A DNA stretch of 64,000 nt from Acidimicrobiia bacterium. Lineage in GTDB: Bacteria; Actinomycetota; Acidimicrobiia; Acidimicrobiales; Aldehydirespiratoraceae. The notes under the pieces are model-generated. The model saw only the letters and a program-made list of their open reading frames with translations, did not search any database and had not been told where the DNA came from. The first letter of the stretch is position 1, and every line of letters begins with the position of its first letter. The stretch spans positions 124,001-188,000 of the forward strand of contig JAJEHD010000013.1 of NCBI GenBank assembly GCA_022819505.1, written 5' to 3'. Positions 1 through 9,799 of the stretch are shown here, in pieces. The position numbers and the translations under genes were made by a program.

Positions 1-1440
1 ACCGACGGGGACGCCTCGTCCTACACCTATTCGCAGTTGCACGGCGCGGTTCGCAGCCTCGGCGGGGGGCTGAGCTCCATGGGCGTGGGCCCGGGCACCA
101 CTGTCGCCCTGCTGGCGCCCAACGTCCCCGAGTACGCCATCGCCTTTCACGGCATCGCACTGGCGGGCGGCACGGTCACCACCATCAATCCCACCTACCG
201 GCCCGAGGAGGTGGGCTTCCAGCTCCTGGACGCGGCCGCGTCGCTGCTGGTGACCATCCCGATGTTCCTCGAGACCGCCCGGGCCGCCGCGGAGGGCACC
301 GGAGTAGAGGAGATCGTGGTCATGGGCGAGGCCGACGGCGCGACACCGTTCGCGTCGTTGTTCGGCGAGCCCATCGACCAGGTGCCGGTCGACTACGCGG
401 AGCACGTGGTCGTGCTGCCCTACTCGTCGGGCACCACCGGTCTGCCCAAAGGGGTGATGCTCACCCACCGGAACCTCGTCGCCAACATCGCCCAGATGGA
501 GCACACCTTCATCCCCGAGGAGGGGGAGGTAGCCCTAGCCGCGCTGCCGTTCTTCCACATCTACGGGATGCAGGTGCTGATGAACATGCTGCTGGCCTTC
601 GGCGTGAGGGTGGTGACCATGCCCCGCTTCGACATGGTGCGAGCGCTGGAACTCGTGCAGAGCGAGAAGATCACCCGGTTCTTCGCGGTGCCGCCCATGG
701 TGCTGGGACTGGCCAAGCATCCGGCCGTGGATGAGTTCGACCTCTCGTCGGTCAAGCAGATCTTCTCGGGCGCGGCCCCGCTCGGCGCGGACCTGGCCGC
801 GGCGGCCGCCGCCCGGGTGGGCTGCGAGGTTGTGCAGGGATACGGGATGACGGAGCTCAGCCCGGTCAGCCACTGCACGCCCTCGGGCCAGTTCCGGCCG
901 GGCACCAGCGGAGTGACCATCTCCAATACCGAGATCCGCATCGTGGACCCCGCAACGGGAGCCGACCTGGACGTGGGCGGGCGAGGCGAGCTGCTGGTGC
1001 GGGGCCCGCAGGTGATGAAGGGCTACCTCAACAACTCCGAGGCCACTGCCGAGACCCTCGACCCCGACGGCTGGCTCCACACCGGCGACGTGGCCGTGCT
1101 CGACGGTGACGACCACGTCTCGATAGTCGACCGCATCAAGGAGCTGATCAAGTACAAGGGCTTCCAGGTGGCTCCCGCGGAGCTGGAGGCGGTGCTGATC
1201 ACCCATCCGGCGGTGGCCGACGCAGCCGTGATCGGCGTGTACGACGAGGAGTCCGGGGAGCTTCCCAAGGCCTTCATCTCACTGACTCCCGGCGCGGAGG
1301 CTCCCAGCCTCGAGGAACTCCAGGCCCATGTGGGGGAGCATCTGGCCACCTACAAGCAGGTGCGGGTCCTCGAGGTGCTCGAGGCCATCCCGAAGAGCGC
1401 CTCAGGCAAGATCCTGCGCCGCGAGCTCAGGGACCGCTGA
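1..1440 (+). CDS. AMP-dependent acyl-CoA / 4-coumarate-CoA ligase-like protein (5' partial)
   Basis: Adenylate-forming ligase that would activate a carboxylic acid as acyl-AMP and transfer it to CoA. The reading frame is open from the first base, so the N-terminus lies outside the window; 479 residues are visible. The AMP-binding P-loop YSSGTTGLPKG is near residue 141, YGMTE near 281, the hinge region GWLHTGD near 357, and the C-terminal catalytic lysine is in PKSASGK near 470. The layout and the IKYKGFQVAP segment resemble plant-type 4-coumarate-CoA ligases and their bacterial relatives. The substrate cannot be told from sequence. A DyP peroxidase follows on the same strand after about 117 bases. 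Confidence 0.9.
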   Translation, partial: TDGDASSYTYSQLHGAVRSLGGGLSSMGVGPGTTVALLAPNVPEYAIAFHGIALAGGTVTTINPTYRPEEVGFQLLDAAASLLVTIPMFLETARAAAEGTGVEEIVVMGEADGATPFASLFGEPIDQVPVDYAEHVVVLPYSSGTTGLPKGVMLTHRNLVANIAQMEHTFIPEEGEVALAALPFFHIYGMQVLMNMLLAFGVRVVTMPRFDMVRALELVQSEKITRFFAVPPMVLGLAKHPAVDEFDLSSVKQIFSGAAPLGADLAAAAAARVGCEVVQGYGMTELSPVSHCTPSGQFRPGTSGVTISNTEIRIVDPATGADLDVGGRGELLVRGPQVMKGYLNNSEATAETLDPDGWLHTGDVAVLDGDDHVSIVDRIKELIKYKGFQVAPAELEAVLITHPAVADAAVIGVYDEESGELPKAFISLTPGAEAPSLEELQAHVGEHLATYKQVRVLEVLEAIPKSASGKILRRELRDR

Positions 1441-1557
1441 GAGCTCCAACAATCCGCGCCCGGCATGCATGGTTGGGGTGCGGTTCGTCTAGGGTGCTAC
1501 GCGATGTCCGCAGCCGGCCCACGCCCGGCACAAGAACACGAGAAAGGAACGCAACCG

Positions 1558-2472
1558 ATGGCAACACCGCAGGCGGCGATTCTCACCGATTTGGAGAAGT
1601 ACCAGTGGTACACCCACATGAGCCGGGTCGACGGCGCCGACCTCGACGTGATCCGCCAGGCGCTGAGCGACTGCCGCGCCGACGCCGCGGCCCAGGGTGT
1701 GAACCTCTGCATCCTGCTGGGCCCGACGCTGGCCGCGGACCTCGGCATCGAGACCGGAACCGACTTCCAGCCGTACCCCGGCTACACGTCTCCTGACGGT
1801 TCCAGGGTGGCCAAGGGCACCCAGGAAGAGCTGCTCATCTGGGTCCACGACGATGAGAAGGACCTGATCTGGGAGGTCCAGCACACGTTCCGGCGTGCCG
1901 TGGCCGGCCACATGGCGGTGGCCCGCGAGACGCCGACGTTCATCTACAAGAACAGCCTCGACCTCACCGGCCACATCGACGGCACCGGCAACCCCGAGCC
2001 CGAGGACCAGCACGACCGGGCCATCATCGACGATGGCGACGCCGGCGCGGGCGGTTCGTTCTGCATCGCCCAGCGCTGGGTGCACGACATGGACTACTGG
2101 GCCTCGCTGTCGCTCCAGGAGGAGGAGAACACCTTCGGCCGGACCAAGGCCGACTCCGTCAAGCTCGACGTGCAGGTGCCCACCTCGCACCTTTCCCATG
2201 TGGAGCTGCGCGAGGGCGCCACTGCCGACGAGTCCACCCCGAAGAGGGGCGAGATGGTGCGGCGCTCCACGCCGTACGCCTTCCACGACGGGACCGTCGG
2301 GCTGTACTTCATGGGGTTCTGCAAGACCCAGGCTCCGATGCGGGAGCGCATGGACGCCATGTACGGCATCAACGGCCAGGAGCCTGATGCCATCACGAAC
2401 TACTCCACGCCTGCGTCGGGGTCGTTCTACTTCGCCCCCTCGGTGGAGGCGCTCGACGCGGCCTTGCCCTAG
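1558..2472 (+). CDS. DyP-type heme peroxidase
   Basis: Dye-decolourising peroxidase of the short, YfeX-like class, 304 residues, using H2O2 to oxidise a poorly defined substrate. The family signature GxxDG appears as GHIDGTGNP near residue 138, and the proximal heme region includes TSHLSHVEL followed by RRSTPYAF. The ATG at 1558 is preceded by a purine-rich GAGAAAGGAA site; an in-frame start further upstream would add a low-complexity tail unlike the family. No encapsulin gene is adjacent and I see no signal peptide, so a cytoplasmic location is likely. The family call is firm; the physiological role is unknown. Confidence 0.88.
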   Translation: MATPQAAILTDLEKYQWYTHMSRVDGADLDVIRQALSDCRADAAAQGVNLCILLGPTLAADLGIETGTDFQPYPGYTSPDGSRVAKGTQEELLIWVHDDEKDLIWEVQHTFRRAVAGHMAVARETPTFIYKNSLDLTGHIDGTGNPEPEDQHDRAIIDDGDAGAGGSFCIAQRWVHDMDYWASLSLQEEENTFGRTKADSVKLDVQVPTSHLSHVELREGATADESTPKRGEMVRRSTPYAFHDGTVGLYFMGFCKTQAPMRERMDAMYGINGQEPDAITNYSTPASGSFYFAPSVEALDAALP

Positions 2473-2541
2473 CGGCGACCTCCGCGACCTGCCAGTCCGG
2501 GCCGTCCGGCGCCGGACCATTCCAGAGTTCACGGCCGCGAC

Positions 2542-3234
2542 GTGACATCGCAGTTCGTCTTCGGCGTTGACCTCGACGGGGTCGTCGCCGACTACACGGT
2601 CGGGTTCGCGAAGATCGTCGCCGAGATGAAAGGGGTCGACCCGGCGTCGCTGCCGGATGAGAGGTCCTACGACTTCCGCGAGTGGGGCCTGAGTCCGGAC
2701 GAGTTCGAGCGATACCACGCCACGGCTGTCACCGAGCACCGGATGCTGGCGAAGCTGCCTGCCATCGAGGGCGCGGCCGAGGCCCTGTGGCGCCTGTCAG
2801 ACGCGGGTGTGTGGATCCGGGTCATCACCCACCGCCTCTACGTCAACTGGGGTCACGCCGAGGCGGTGGGAGACACCGTGCAGTGGCTCGACGCTGAGCG
2901 CATCCCCTATCGCGACATCTGCTTCCTGGGACACAAGCCGGAGGTGGAGGCCGACTGCTACGTGGACGACGCTCCCCATAACATCGCGGCGCTGAGGGCC
3001 GGCGGGAACGAGGTCATCGTGTTCGACCAGCCCTACAACCGCGACCAAGTCGATCCACGGGCCCGCGACTGGCGGGAGGTCGAGCAACTGGTCATGGACC
3101 GGTTCACCGAATGGAGGGGCGCGGCCGGGGTCCAGCCGCAGCTTCCCGGAATCGACGCCGGCAAGGACCGCCTGACCGAGCGCCGGTCGCGGCCCGCCGG
3201 CTTCGCCGGCCACTCGCTGGCCGAGGACGTCTAG
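2542..3234 (+). CDS. HAD-superfamily 5'-nucleotidase-like protein (NT5C type)
   Basis: Predicted phosphatase of the HAD superfamily, 230 residues. The nucleophile motif DLDGVVADY lies at residues 10-18, a threonine-containing motif II (VITHR) follows, and an acidic motif IV (CYVDDAPHNI) comes later. The order resembles the 5'(3')-deoxyribonucleotidase (NT5C) family, so a nucleoside monophosphate is a plausible substrate, but this is inferred from family. The GTG start at 2542 fits because the conserved strand begins a few residues later. The last 35 residues or so are polar and variable. A palindromic hairpin follows the gene and separates it from the convergent oxidoreductase gene. Confidence 0.75.
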   Translation: MTSQFVFGVDLDGVVADYTVGFAKIVAEMKGVDPASLPDERSYDFREWGLSPDEFERYHATAVTEHRMLAKLPAIEGAAEALWRLSDAGVWIRVITHRLYVNWGHAEAVGDTVQWLDAERIPYRDICFLGHKPEVEADCYVDDAPHNIAALRAGGNEVIVFDQPYNRDQVDPRARDWREVEQLVMDRFTEWRGAAGVQPQLPGIDAGKDRLTERRSRPAGFAGHSLAEDV

Positions 3235-3325
3235 ACCTGGTTCCAGAGGCTCCGGTGAGAATCTCGGGTGATCTTGGGTGCCTCTACGACACATTAGTCA
3301 CCCGAGAAGGGCTGAGATGCTGTCT

Positions 3326-3342
3326 CGAGGCTCGGAGCCTCG
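3326..3342. terminator. Hairpin between convergent genes
   Basis: A perfect 7-bp stem CGAGGCT/AGCCTCG with a 3-nt loop sits directly next to the stop codon of the minus-strand oxidoreductase gene and downstream of the plus-strand nucleotidase gene. It has no U-tract on either side, which is common in high-GC actinobacteria, so it is a plausible bidirectional terminator rather than a classical intrinsic one. Confidence 0.5.
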
Positions 3343-4392
3343 CTAGTCGAAGGTATCGATGCCGCCTACCCGCTCGGCCTCTCGGGCCGGTAAGGCGCTG
3401 AGGATCTTGAACGGCGAGGCGTCGCTACGCACCTCTGAAACGTGGACGGCCGCGCCGCCGCGCCGGACCGACATTGCGGCCGCGACCGCGACGGTCAGGG
3501 ACGACGACGCGGCGTCAAGGCCGGGCCAGGGACGCGCCTCGCCGTGCGTGACCCGCACCAGCCGTTCGATCTGGGCCACGAAGCCGAGGGCAGACAAGGG
3601 ATGCGCGGAGCCGGCGGGCGAGACGACCGGCTCGCCATCCATCTCCGCGACCGGCACCGGCCAGACTTCCACCCGAGCTACGTGAGCCGAGTCGGCCGCC
3701 TCAAGAGCAGCCTCGGCCACCCGGGCGCCCCAGCTCAGCCGTGTCCGGGCGTGACGCCCGCCGGCGGATCGGAGCACAACCTCCGCGGCGCGGTCGAGGC
3801 CCTCAGCGATGTCGGCTCGGGGCACGGCCACGGATTCGACCTCCTCTCCCATGGCGGCCATCACGACGGGCCAGAATCCGGCCGCCGGGTCTACACACAC
3901 GCCGCCGCCGAAGGCGCGCCCCGCGCCAGGGCCGCGGGTCGGGTCGGGAACAGCCAGCCTCAGCTCGAGATGGTGGGGGTCCATGGCCGCCACGGCGTCC
4001 AGCATCCTGCGCAGCGCCGGGGCGTGCAGCAGATTGGCAGCCGCCATCACGGGAAGACCGGGCAGCGCCGCCGAGAGCTCTGTGACGCCGTCAAGGGTGG
4101 TTGCTGCGGGCGACTCGACCAGCACCGCCCGCAGCCGGCGCGAGGACGAGAGCGCAGCGGCCGCCGCGGCGCGGGACGCCGGAGGGGTGGCGATGACGAC
4201 CGCGTCACAGCGGCGCGCCAGATCGGACAAAGGCAGCACCTCGCAGTCCAGGGCGCCCGCCAGGGCGGCGGCCCTGGGCGAGGCGGGCGACGACGCGGTC
4301 ACGCCTGCCAGAGTCACGCCGCTGGCCGCCCGGACAGCTTCGGCGTGCAAGGTCGCAGCCCGGCCCGCCCCGACAATGCCCACTGACGTCAC
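3343..4392 (-). CDS. Gfo/Idh/MocA-like NAD(P)-dependent oxidoreductase, divergent
   Basis: N-terminal Rossmann fold with the dinucleotide motif GIVGAGRAA immediately after the proposed GTG start at 4392, followed by a VVIATPPASRA segment typical of the end of the NAD-binding strand in Gfo/Idh/MocA proteins. The alternative upstream start at 4422 would add ten residues. The C-terminal two thirds are Ala-rich and lack a clear EKP signature (VESPAATT sits where EKP usually is), so the protein is a distant family member and might not be catalytic. Its last codons include a GAGGCCGAGCGGGTAGGCG stretch also seen at 50558. Substrate unknown. Confidence 0.65.
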   Translation of the reverse strand: MTSVGIVGAGRAATLHAEAVRAASGVTLAGVTASSPASPRAAALAGALDCEVLPLSDLARRCDAVVIATPPASRAAAAAALSSSRRLRAVLVESPAATTLDGVTELSAALPGLPVMAAANLLHAPALRRMLDAVAAMDPHHLELRLAVPDPTRGPGAGRAFGGGVCVDPAAGFWPVVMAAMGEEVESVAVPRADIAEGLDRAAEVVLRSAGGRHARTRLSWGARVAEAALEAADSAHVARVEVWPVPVAEMDGEPVVSPAGSAHPLSALGFVAQIERLVRVTHGEARPWPGLDAASSSLTVAVAAAMSVRRGGAAVHVSEVRSDASPFKILSALPAREAERVGGIDTFD

Positions 4393-4526
4393 CCGGAGAT
4401 AGTCGCACAGCTTCGCGGCCACGCGGAGGTCGAGACCGCCAGGAGCGTCAGAACAGGCGCCGGCGTCTCGCGCCGTGCACCACCGGTGGGTTGCGGCTGG
4501 TCCGCTCGGCCTCTTAGTGTCACGCC

Positions 4527-5282
4527 GTGCCCGATGCCGGTCCGCAAGATGATGACGCCCCCGAGGGCGAGGAGCGTGCTCATCCGTTGTTGGAGATACA
4601 GCGGCTCGACACCGAGACCGAGCAACTCCATCACCGGCGGGACAATCTCTCCCAGCGCCAGGACTTGAGCGCGGCCGGCACCGAGCAGGCTGAGCTGCAG
4701 GCTCAGATCGACACGGTCGCCCTGCAGCGGATCGAGGTCCTTACCCGCCAGAAGCGCCTCGAGGACGAGGCCGCCATCATCCAGGCCAAGGCCGACGTCG
4801 ACGACAACCGCCTCTACTCCGGCGAGATCACCGCCATCCGGGACCTGCAGGCCCTGCAGGAGGAGATCAAGGGATTGCGCTCCCGGCAGGGGATGCTGGA
4901 GGAACGGGCCATCGAAGCGCTGGTGGAGGCGGAGGAGTTGACCGATCGGGCCGAGTCCCTGGAGGAGCAGCGCCGCTCCTGCGACGAGCGGATCACCGTC
5001 CTCGAAGCAGAGCTGGCTTCGGCGGAGGCCGGCATCGACGAGCAACTCGCGGCCCTCTCGACCGCGAGGTCCGAAGCCGCCGAGGCCGCCGAGACAGCCG
5101 CAGTGGCCAAGTATGAGCGGATGCGTGAGACCTTCGGACCCAGCACGGCAGTGCGCTTCGATCCGTCCTCCGGCTGCGGATGCCCCCACCAGATGCCCGC
5201 CGTCGAGGTTGCCCGCATCAAGCGCTGCGCGGAAGGCGAGGTACTGGACTGCGCCGAGTGCGGCCGGCTGGTGCTGCGCTGA
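4527..5282 (+). CDS. Coiled-coil protein with C-terminal C4 zinc ribbon (DUF164/CdsZ-like)
   Basis: About 251 residues. The first 190 residues or so are an almost uninterrupted heptad-rich coiled coil (many E, Q, R, L), and the C-terminus carries a four-cysteine zinc ribbon: GCGCPHQMP, then, about 20 residues later, LDCAECGRLVL. This is the layout of the widespread DUF164 zinc-ribbon family, which is usually annotated as a putative nucleic-acid-binding protein. The GTG start is chosen because the acidic N-terminus runs directly into the coil; a slightly later start is possible. A membrane-protein gene follows after 29 bases and may be cotranscribed. Confidence 0.82.
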   Translation: MPDAGPQDDDAPEGEERAHPLLEIQRLDTETEQLHHRRDNLSQRQDLSAAGTEQAELQAQIDTVALQRIEVLTRQKRLEDEAAIIQAKADVDDNRLYSGEITAIRDLQALQEEIKGLRSRQGMLEERAIEALVEAEELTDRAESLEEQRRSCDERITVLEAELASAEAGIDEQLAALSTARSEAAEAAETAAVAKYERMRETFGPSTAVRFDPSSGCGCPHQMPAVEVARIKRCAEGEVLDCAECGRLVLR

Positions 5283-5311
5283 AAGGCCGCGCCGCGTAGG
5301 CAGCACCTGAC

Positions 5312-5809
5312 GTGTTCTTCTGGTTCGCGGCGTGCGGGGTGGTGGCCGTGGCCCTGGTGTTCGGCAGCAGCGGCGTTGACTACCGGGTCGTGGCTCTGGG
5401 CTCGTTGCTGCCCCTGGCCGAGAACCTGACCGGATCACCCTGGGTCCTACACACCCTCACCGGCAGCGTCGTGCTGCTCACCGCGGTGATGCTCGTCACC
5501 GCTGGCCGGGGCCGCCGGCTGCGGCGGCGGCGCTGGATCGGCCTGCCCATAGGCACCCTGGTGTTCCTGGTGGCCAGCGGGGCCTGGTCGCGTACCGCGC
5601 TGTTCTGGTGGCCGTTCGGCGGCAGCAGGGGAGTGGGCCATGGAACTCCCCCGGAATTCGACCGTCCCCTGGCCGTGCTGCTGCTCCTCGAGTTGGCCGG
5701 GATCGCGGCCCTGGCCTGGACAGCCCGCCGCTTCAACCTGTCCGACCCCGAGCGTCGCCGAGCCTTCCTCAGAACAGGCCGCCTAACCCGCGCCACCGGC
5801 CCCAACTGA
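5312..5809 (+). CDS. Hypothetical membrane protein
   Basis: 165 residues, GTG start, with four hydrophobic segments: roughly residues 3-20, 44-65, 75-95 and 122-140. The second and third are separated by an arginine-rich loop (GRGRRLRRRRW). No catalytic motif is visible. The gap to the upstream zinc-ribbon gene is short, suggesting one transcript. The gene ends just before the 3' end of the RNase P RNA gene, which is read from the other strand. I cannot assign a function. Confidence 0.65.
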   Translation: MFFWFAACGVVAVALVFGSSGVDYRVVALGSLLPLAENLTGSPWVLHTLTGSVVLLTAVMLVTAGRGRRLRRRRWIGLPIGTLVFLVASGAWSRTALFWWPFGGSRGVGHGTPPEFDRPLAVLLLLELAGIAALAWTARRFNLSDPERRRAFLRTGRLTRATGPN

Positions 5810-5836
5810 CGACCGGTCGCATGGGGTGGTGGTGGC

Positions 5837-6181
<345 letters not shown>

Positions 6182-6271
6182 ACCACCGCTTCAAGGCTAG
6201 ACGGTAGTTAGCCTTCAAGGGCTGACGCGACGGCGACACCCGTGCCGCCGACACGGGCCGGGAGGAAAGCC

Positions 6272-7312
6272 ATGACCACGCTCGACACCTACGGCGGATG
6301 GCCGGGCGTGCTGGGAGCGCTCGCAGCCGGCAGGGACATAGGATCCGGCGAGGCCCAGGCCGCGCTCGGGTCGATCTTGGCGGGCGACGCCACCGACGCT
6401 CAGGTGGCCGCGTTCATCGTGGCCCTGAGAATCAAGGGACCCGCGGTGGGGGAGCTGAGCGGCCTGGTGGAGGCCATGCGCGACGCGGCCACGCCCCTGG
6501 ACCTGCCCGAGGACGCCATCGACATCGTCGGCACCGGCGGCACCCCGGGCCGCAAGGCCCACGCTCTCAACGTCTCGACAATGGCGTGCTTCGTGGCGGC
6601 CGGCGCGGGCGCGACGGTGTGCAAGCACGGCAACGTCAAGGCCTCGTCGAGCTCGGGCAGCTTCGACCTGCTCGAGGCAATCGGCGTGCCCATCGCCATG
6701 GCGGCTCAGGCAGTAGCCGAGACGGTGCGCACCGCGGGTCTGGGATTCGCCTTCGCCAGAGCCTTCCACCCCGCCATGCGCCATGTGGCCGGCGTGCGCA
6801 CTGAGGTCGGCATACCCACCGTCTTCAACCTGCTCGGACCGCTGTCGCATCCCGGCCGTGTTCAGCGCCAGGTCCTCGGCGTTCCAGAAGGGTCGATGGC
6901 CCCCACTATGGCCGCGGTGCTTCAGGCCACGGGCTCGGTGCGATCGCTGGTGGTTCACGGCGACGGCCGCTTCGACGAGCTCACCACCACGGGACCGAAC
7001 CTGGTGGTGGAGCTCAACGAGGGCAAGGTCACCGAGTACGGGGTGGAGGCGGCCGAAGTCGGACTGCCCACGGCCACGCCCGACGAGCTGAGAGGCGGCG
7101 ACGCAGTGGCGAACGCCCGGATCCTTGCGGGTGTGCTGGCGGGCGAGCCTGGACCCAAGCGAGACATGGTCGTACTCAACGCGGCCGCAGGCCTGGTGGT
7201 CGCCGGCATCGCCGACGATCTCGCCCAGGGGGTGGAGGCGGCAGCAGCCGCCATCGACGACGGGCGGGCCGCGAAGAAGTTCGACGAGGTGACCAGCGCA
7301 TCGACCGGATGA
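6272..7312 (+). CDS. trpD: Anthranilate phosphoribosyltransferase
   Basis: Second step of tryptophan synthesis: transfer of phosphoribose from PRPP to anthranilate. 346 residues, normal for the family. The PRPP-binding GTGGTPGRKA is near residue 87, followed by NVST and KHGNVKASSSSG, all family hallmarks. The ATG at 6272 follows a GGAGG site with 6-nt spacing. No other trp gene is adjacent; it stands alone between divergent rnpB and queG, so the pathway genes must be scattered. It may be cotranscribed with queG, 78 bases downstream. Confidence 0.95.
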   Translation: MTTLDTYGGWPGVLGALAAGRDIGSGEAQAALGSILAGDATDAQVAAFIVALRIKGPAVGELSGLVEAMRDAATPLDLPEDAIDIVGTGGTPGRKAHALNVSTMACFVAAGAGATVCKHGNVKASSSSGSFDLLEAIGVPIAMAAQAVAETVRTAGLGFAFARAFHPAMRHVAGVRTEVGIPTVFNLLGPLSHPGRVQRQVLGVPEGSMAPTMAAVLQATGSVRSLVVHGDGRFDELTTTGPNLVVELNEGKVTEYGVEAAEVGLPTATPDELRGGDAVANARILAGVLAGEPGPKRDMVVLNAAAGLVVAGIADDLAQGVEAAAAAIDDGRAAKKFDEVTSASTG

Positions 7313-7390
7313 TCCGGTGGACGGCCGAGAACGGCAGACAGGATGCCTCGCCGCGAGACGCTACAGCCCGGCGGTGGGGCCACTGATGCC

Positions 7391-8545
7391 ATGACCGTGG
7401 ACGCTGACGCGCTGGCCGCCATCGGCCGGGCCGCCGGGCTGTGCGCGGTGGGGATCTGCCGGGCCGAGCTCTTCAGCGAGGTCGCCGCGGTGCTGCACGA
7501 GCGCAAGCAGGCTGGGCTGCACGGCGGGATGCAGTTCACCTACCGCAACCCGGACCGGTCCACAGATCCGGGGCGCCTAGTGCCGGGCGCAGCCTCACTG
7601 GTGGTGGGAGCGCTCGAGTTCGGCGCCGCGAGCGGCGAGCGGCCCGACGACGGCAGCCCCTACGCACGGGTGGCCGCCTACGCGCGCTGCGACTACTACC
7701 AGCCGCTGCGGACCGCCCTCGAGGCTGTCGCGGACGCGCTGCGAGCCGAGGGCCACCGGGCGGTGGTGTCGGCCGACGGGAACGGCCTGGTCGACCGGGC
7801 TGCGGCTCACCGGGCCGGTATCGGCTGGTGGGGCAAGAACTCCAACATCCTGGTGCCCGGCACCGGCAGTCTGGTGGTGCTCGGCGCGGTGGTGACCGAC
7901 GCGCCCCTCGTGTCCGGCGACCCCGAGCCGGTCACCGACGGGTGCGGATCGTGCCGCCGGTGCCTCGACGGCTGCCCCACGGGGGCGATCATCGCGCCGG
8001 GAACGGTCGACGCTCGACGCTGCCTGGCCTGGCTGGTGCAGACCGACGGCGTGTTCGACCCCGACTACCGGGTGGCGCTCGGGGACAGGATCTACGGCTG
8101 CGACGACTGCTCCGACGTGTGCCCGCCCAACCGGGTGCGGGTCCGTCTCACCGGCCGCCCCCGACACCGGCCCAAACCCGTCGCCGCTCTCGACCGGTCG
8201 CTCCCGTCGACGGCCGACGGCGCATGGGTACCGGTCCTGGAAATGCTGGACGCGAGCGACGACGCTCTGATGGCCAGCTTCGGACGCTGGTACATCCCGA
8301 GGCGGGAGCCCCGCTACCTGCGCCGCAACGCGCTCGTGGTGCTGGCCAACGTGGGCGATCGGTCCGACTCCCGGGTGCGGGCCGCTGTCGACCGGGCACT
8401 GCGCGACCGCGATCCGCTGATCCGCGCCCACGCCGTGTGGTGCGCCCGGCGGCTGGGGCTCGGACTCGAAGCGCTGTGCGAGCGTGACGACCCGCTGGTG
8501 AGGGCCGAAATGGAGCGGCCCGTCCAGCCGCGGGATGCGGCGTGA
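7391..8545 (+). CDS. queG: Epoxyqueuosine reductase
   Basis: Last step of queuosine synthesis, reducing epoxyqueuosine in tRNA with a cobalamin cofactor. The family block DRAAAHRAGIGWWGKNS is near residue 136; two [4Fe-4S] cysteine motifs follow, CGSCRRCLDGCP near 185 and YGCDDCSDVCP near 235. The C-terminus (ALVVLANVGDRSD and following) resembles the HEAT-like repeat tail of longer QueG proteins. I chose the ATG at 7391 because the alternative at 7343 adds 16 residues outside the family alignment. The stop overlaps the next start (GTGA), so translation is probably coupled to the glycosyltransferase gene. No other queuosine gene is in the window. Confidence 0.92.
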   Translation: MTVDADALAAIGRAAGLCAVGICRAELFSEVAAVLHERKQAGLHGGMQFTYRNPDRSTDPGRLVPGAASLVVGALEFGAASGERPDDGSPYARVAAYARCDYYQPLRTALEAVADALRAEGHRAVVSADGNGLVDRAAAHRAGIGWWGKNSNILVPGTGSLVVLGAVVTDAPLVSGDPEPVTDGCGSCRRCLDGCPTGAIIAPGTVDARRCLAWLVQTDGVFDPDYRVALGDRIYGCDDCSDVCPPNRVRVRLTGRPRHRPKPVAALDRSLPSTADGAWVPVLEMLDASDDALMASFGRWYIPRREPRYLRRNALVVLANVGDRSDSRVRAAVDRALRDRDPLIRAHAVWCARRLGLGLEALCERDDPLVRAEMERPVQPRDAA

Positions 8546-9690
8546 CCCGGCACCTTCTCGTGACCAACGACTTCCCGCCGAAGGTGGGGGGCATCCAGAA
8601 CTACCTGTGGGAGCTGTGGCGGCGGCTGCCTCCCGACGATGTCGTGGTCCACACGACGCCGTATGCGGGTTCGGCTGCGTTCGACGCCGAGCAGCCCTTC
8701 ACGGTGGTCCGGTCAACCGAGCGGTGGCTCCTGCCCGGCCCACACCTGGTCCGCCGGGTGCGCCGTCTGGCTCAGCGCCACGAAGTCGACCTCGTGGTGA
8801 TCGATCCGGCGCTTCCGGCGGGGCTGATCGGCCCCCGCCTGGGCCTGCCCTACGGAGTGGTGGTGCACGGGGCCGAGGTGGCCATTCCCGGCCGGCTCCC
8901 GGTGCTGAGACCGCTCCTCCGGCGGGTGCTCGACTCCGCCACGGGAGTGATCGCGGCGGGCGGCTACCCCGCTCTCGAGAGCGAAAGGGCGCTGGGCCGG
9001 CATCTGGCCGCCTTCATGATCCCGCCGGGAGTCGACACCGAGCGGTTCAGACCCATGGACGACCCGGACCGGGACCGGTGGCGCGACCGCCTGGGGCTGC
9101 GGCCCGACAGCCCGACGGTGGTCAGCGTGTCGCGGCTGGTTCCCCGCAAGGGCATGGACACCCTGGTGCGGGCAGCCGCGATCCTGGCCGCCGAGGGCCG
9201 CGACCTTCAGGTGGTGATCGCCGGCGACGGCCGGGATCGGGGCCGCCTGGAGCGCCTAGCCAACCGGGTCGGGGCGCCGGTCAGACTTCTGGGACGGCTC
9301 GGCGACGACGACATCACGGCGCTGGTCGGGTGCGCGGACGTGTTCGCGATGCTGTGCCGCACCCGCTGGCGGGGCCTGGAGCAGGAGGGCTTCGGCATCG
9401 TGTTCCTAGAGGCTGCCGCGGCGGGCGTTCCGCAGGTGGCCGGGCGCAGCGGCGGAGCCCACGAGGCCGTCACCGACGGCGAGACTGGAATCGTGCTCGA
9501 CCCGGCGACCCCGAAGGCCGCGGCCACCGCCATCGGCACGCTCCTCCACGACCGCGAACTCCGCGCTCGGATGGGCGCGGCGGCGCGGCACAGGGCCGTG
9601 ACCGCCTTCTCCTACGACCTTCTGGCCGATCAACTGCGCCTGGCCATCGAGGAGATGGCCGGTCGACTGCCCCAGGGTCCGCGCCGATAG
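8542..9690 (+). CDS. GT4 glycosyltransferase, PimB-like
   Basis: Retaining GT-B glycosyltransferase, 382 residues. It begins LLVTNDFPPKVGGIQNYL, as the mycobacterial phosphatidylinositol mannosyltransferase PimB' does. It carries PPGVDTERFRP, the donor-domain SVSRLVPRKGMDTLV, and the EX7E region EQEGFGIVFLEAAAAGVP. By similarity it would transfer mannose from GDP-mannose to a phosphatidylinositol mannoside at the inner membrane, but the acceptor here is inferred. It overlaps queG by four bases. The 100-base gap after it contains a TAGGGT hexamer (9729) that could be a -10 for the following operon; support is weak. Confidence 0.8.
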   Translation: MTRHLLVTNDFPPKVGGIQNYLWELWRRLPPDDVVVHTTPYAGSAAFDAEQPFTVVRSTERWLLPGPHLVRRVRRLAQRHEVDLVVIDPALPAGLIGPRLGLPYGVVVHGAEVAIPGRLPVLRPLLRRVLDSATGVIAAGGYPALESERALGRHLAAFMIPPGVDTERFRPMDDPDRDRWRDRLGLRPDSPTVVSVSRLVPRKGMDTLVRAAAILAAEGRDLQVVIAGDGRDRGRLERLANRVGAPVRLLGRLGDDDITALVGCADVFAMLCRTRWRGLEQEGFGIVFLEAAAAGVPQVAGRSGGAHEAVTDGETGIVLDPATPKAAATAIGTLLHDRELRARMGAAARHRAVTAFSYDLLADQLRLAIEEMAGRLPQGPRR

Positions 9691-9799
9691 GCAACCCTGG
9701 CCGCATACCGCAAGCACTAGTGACGTTGTTAGGGTCATTCGCCACGCGGCCGCGAGCAGGCCGCAGCCCTTAGAAAGACTCCGAGGAGCGTTGCCCGCC

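Noticed and set aside
4389..5438. 349-codon minus-strand frame opposite the zinc-ribbon gene
   Set aside because: The plus strand encodes a coherent coiled coil with four zinc cysteines; the minus frame has no features.
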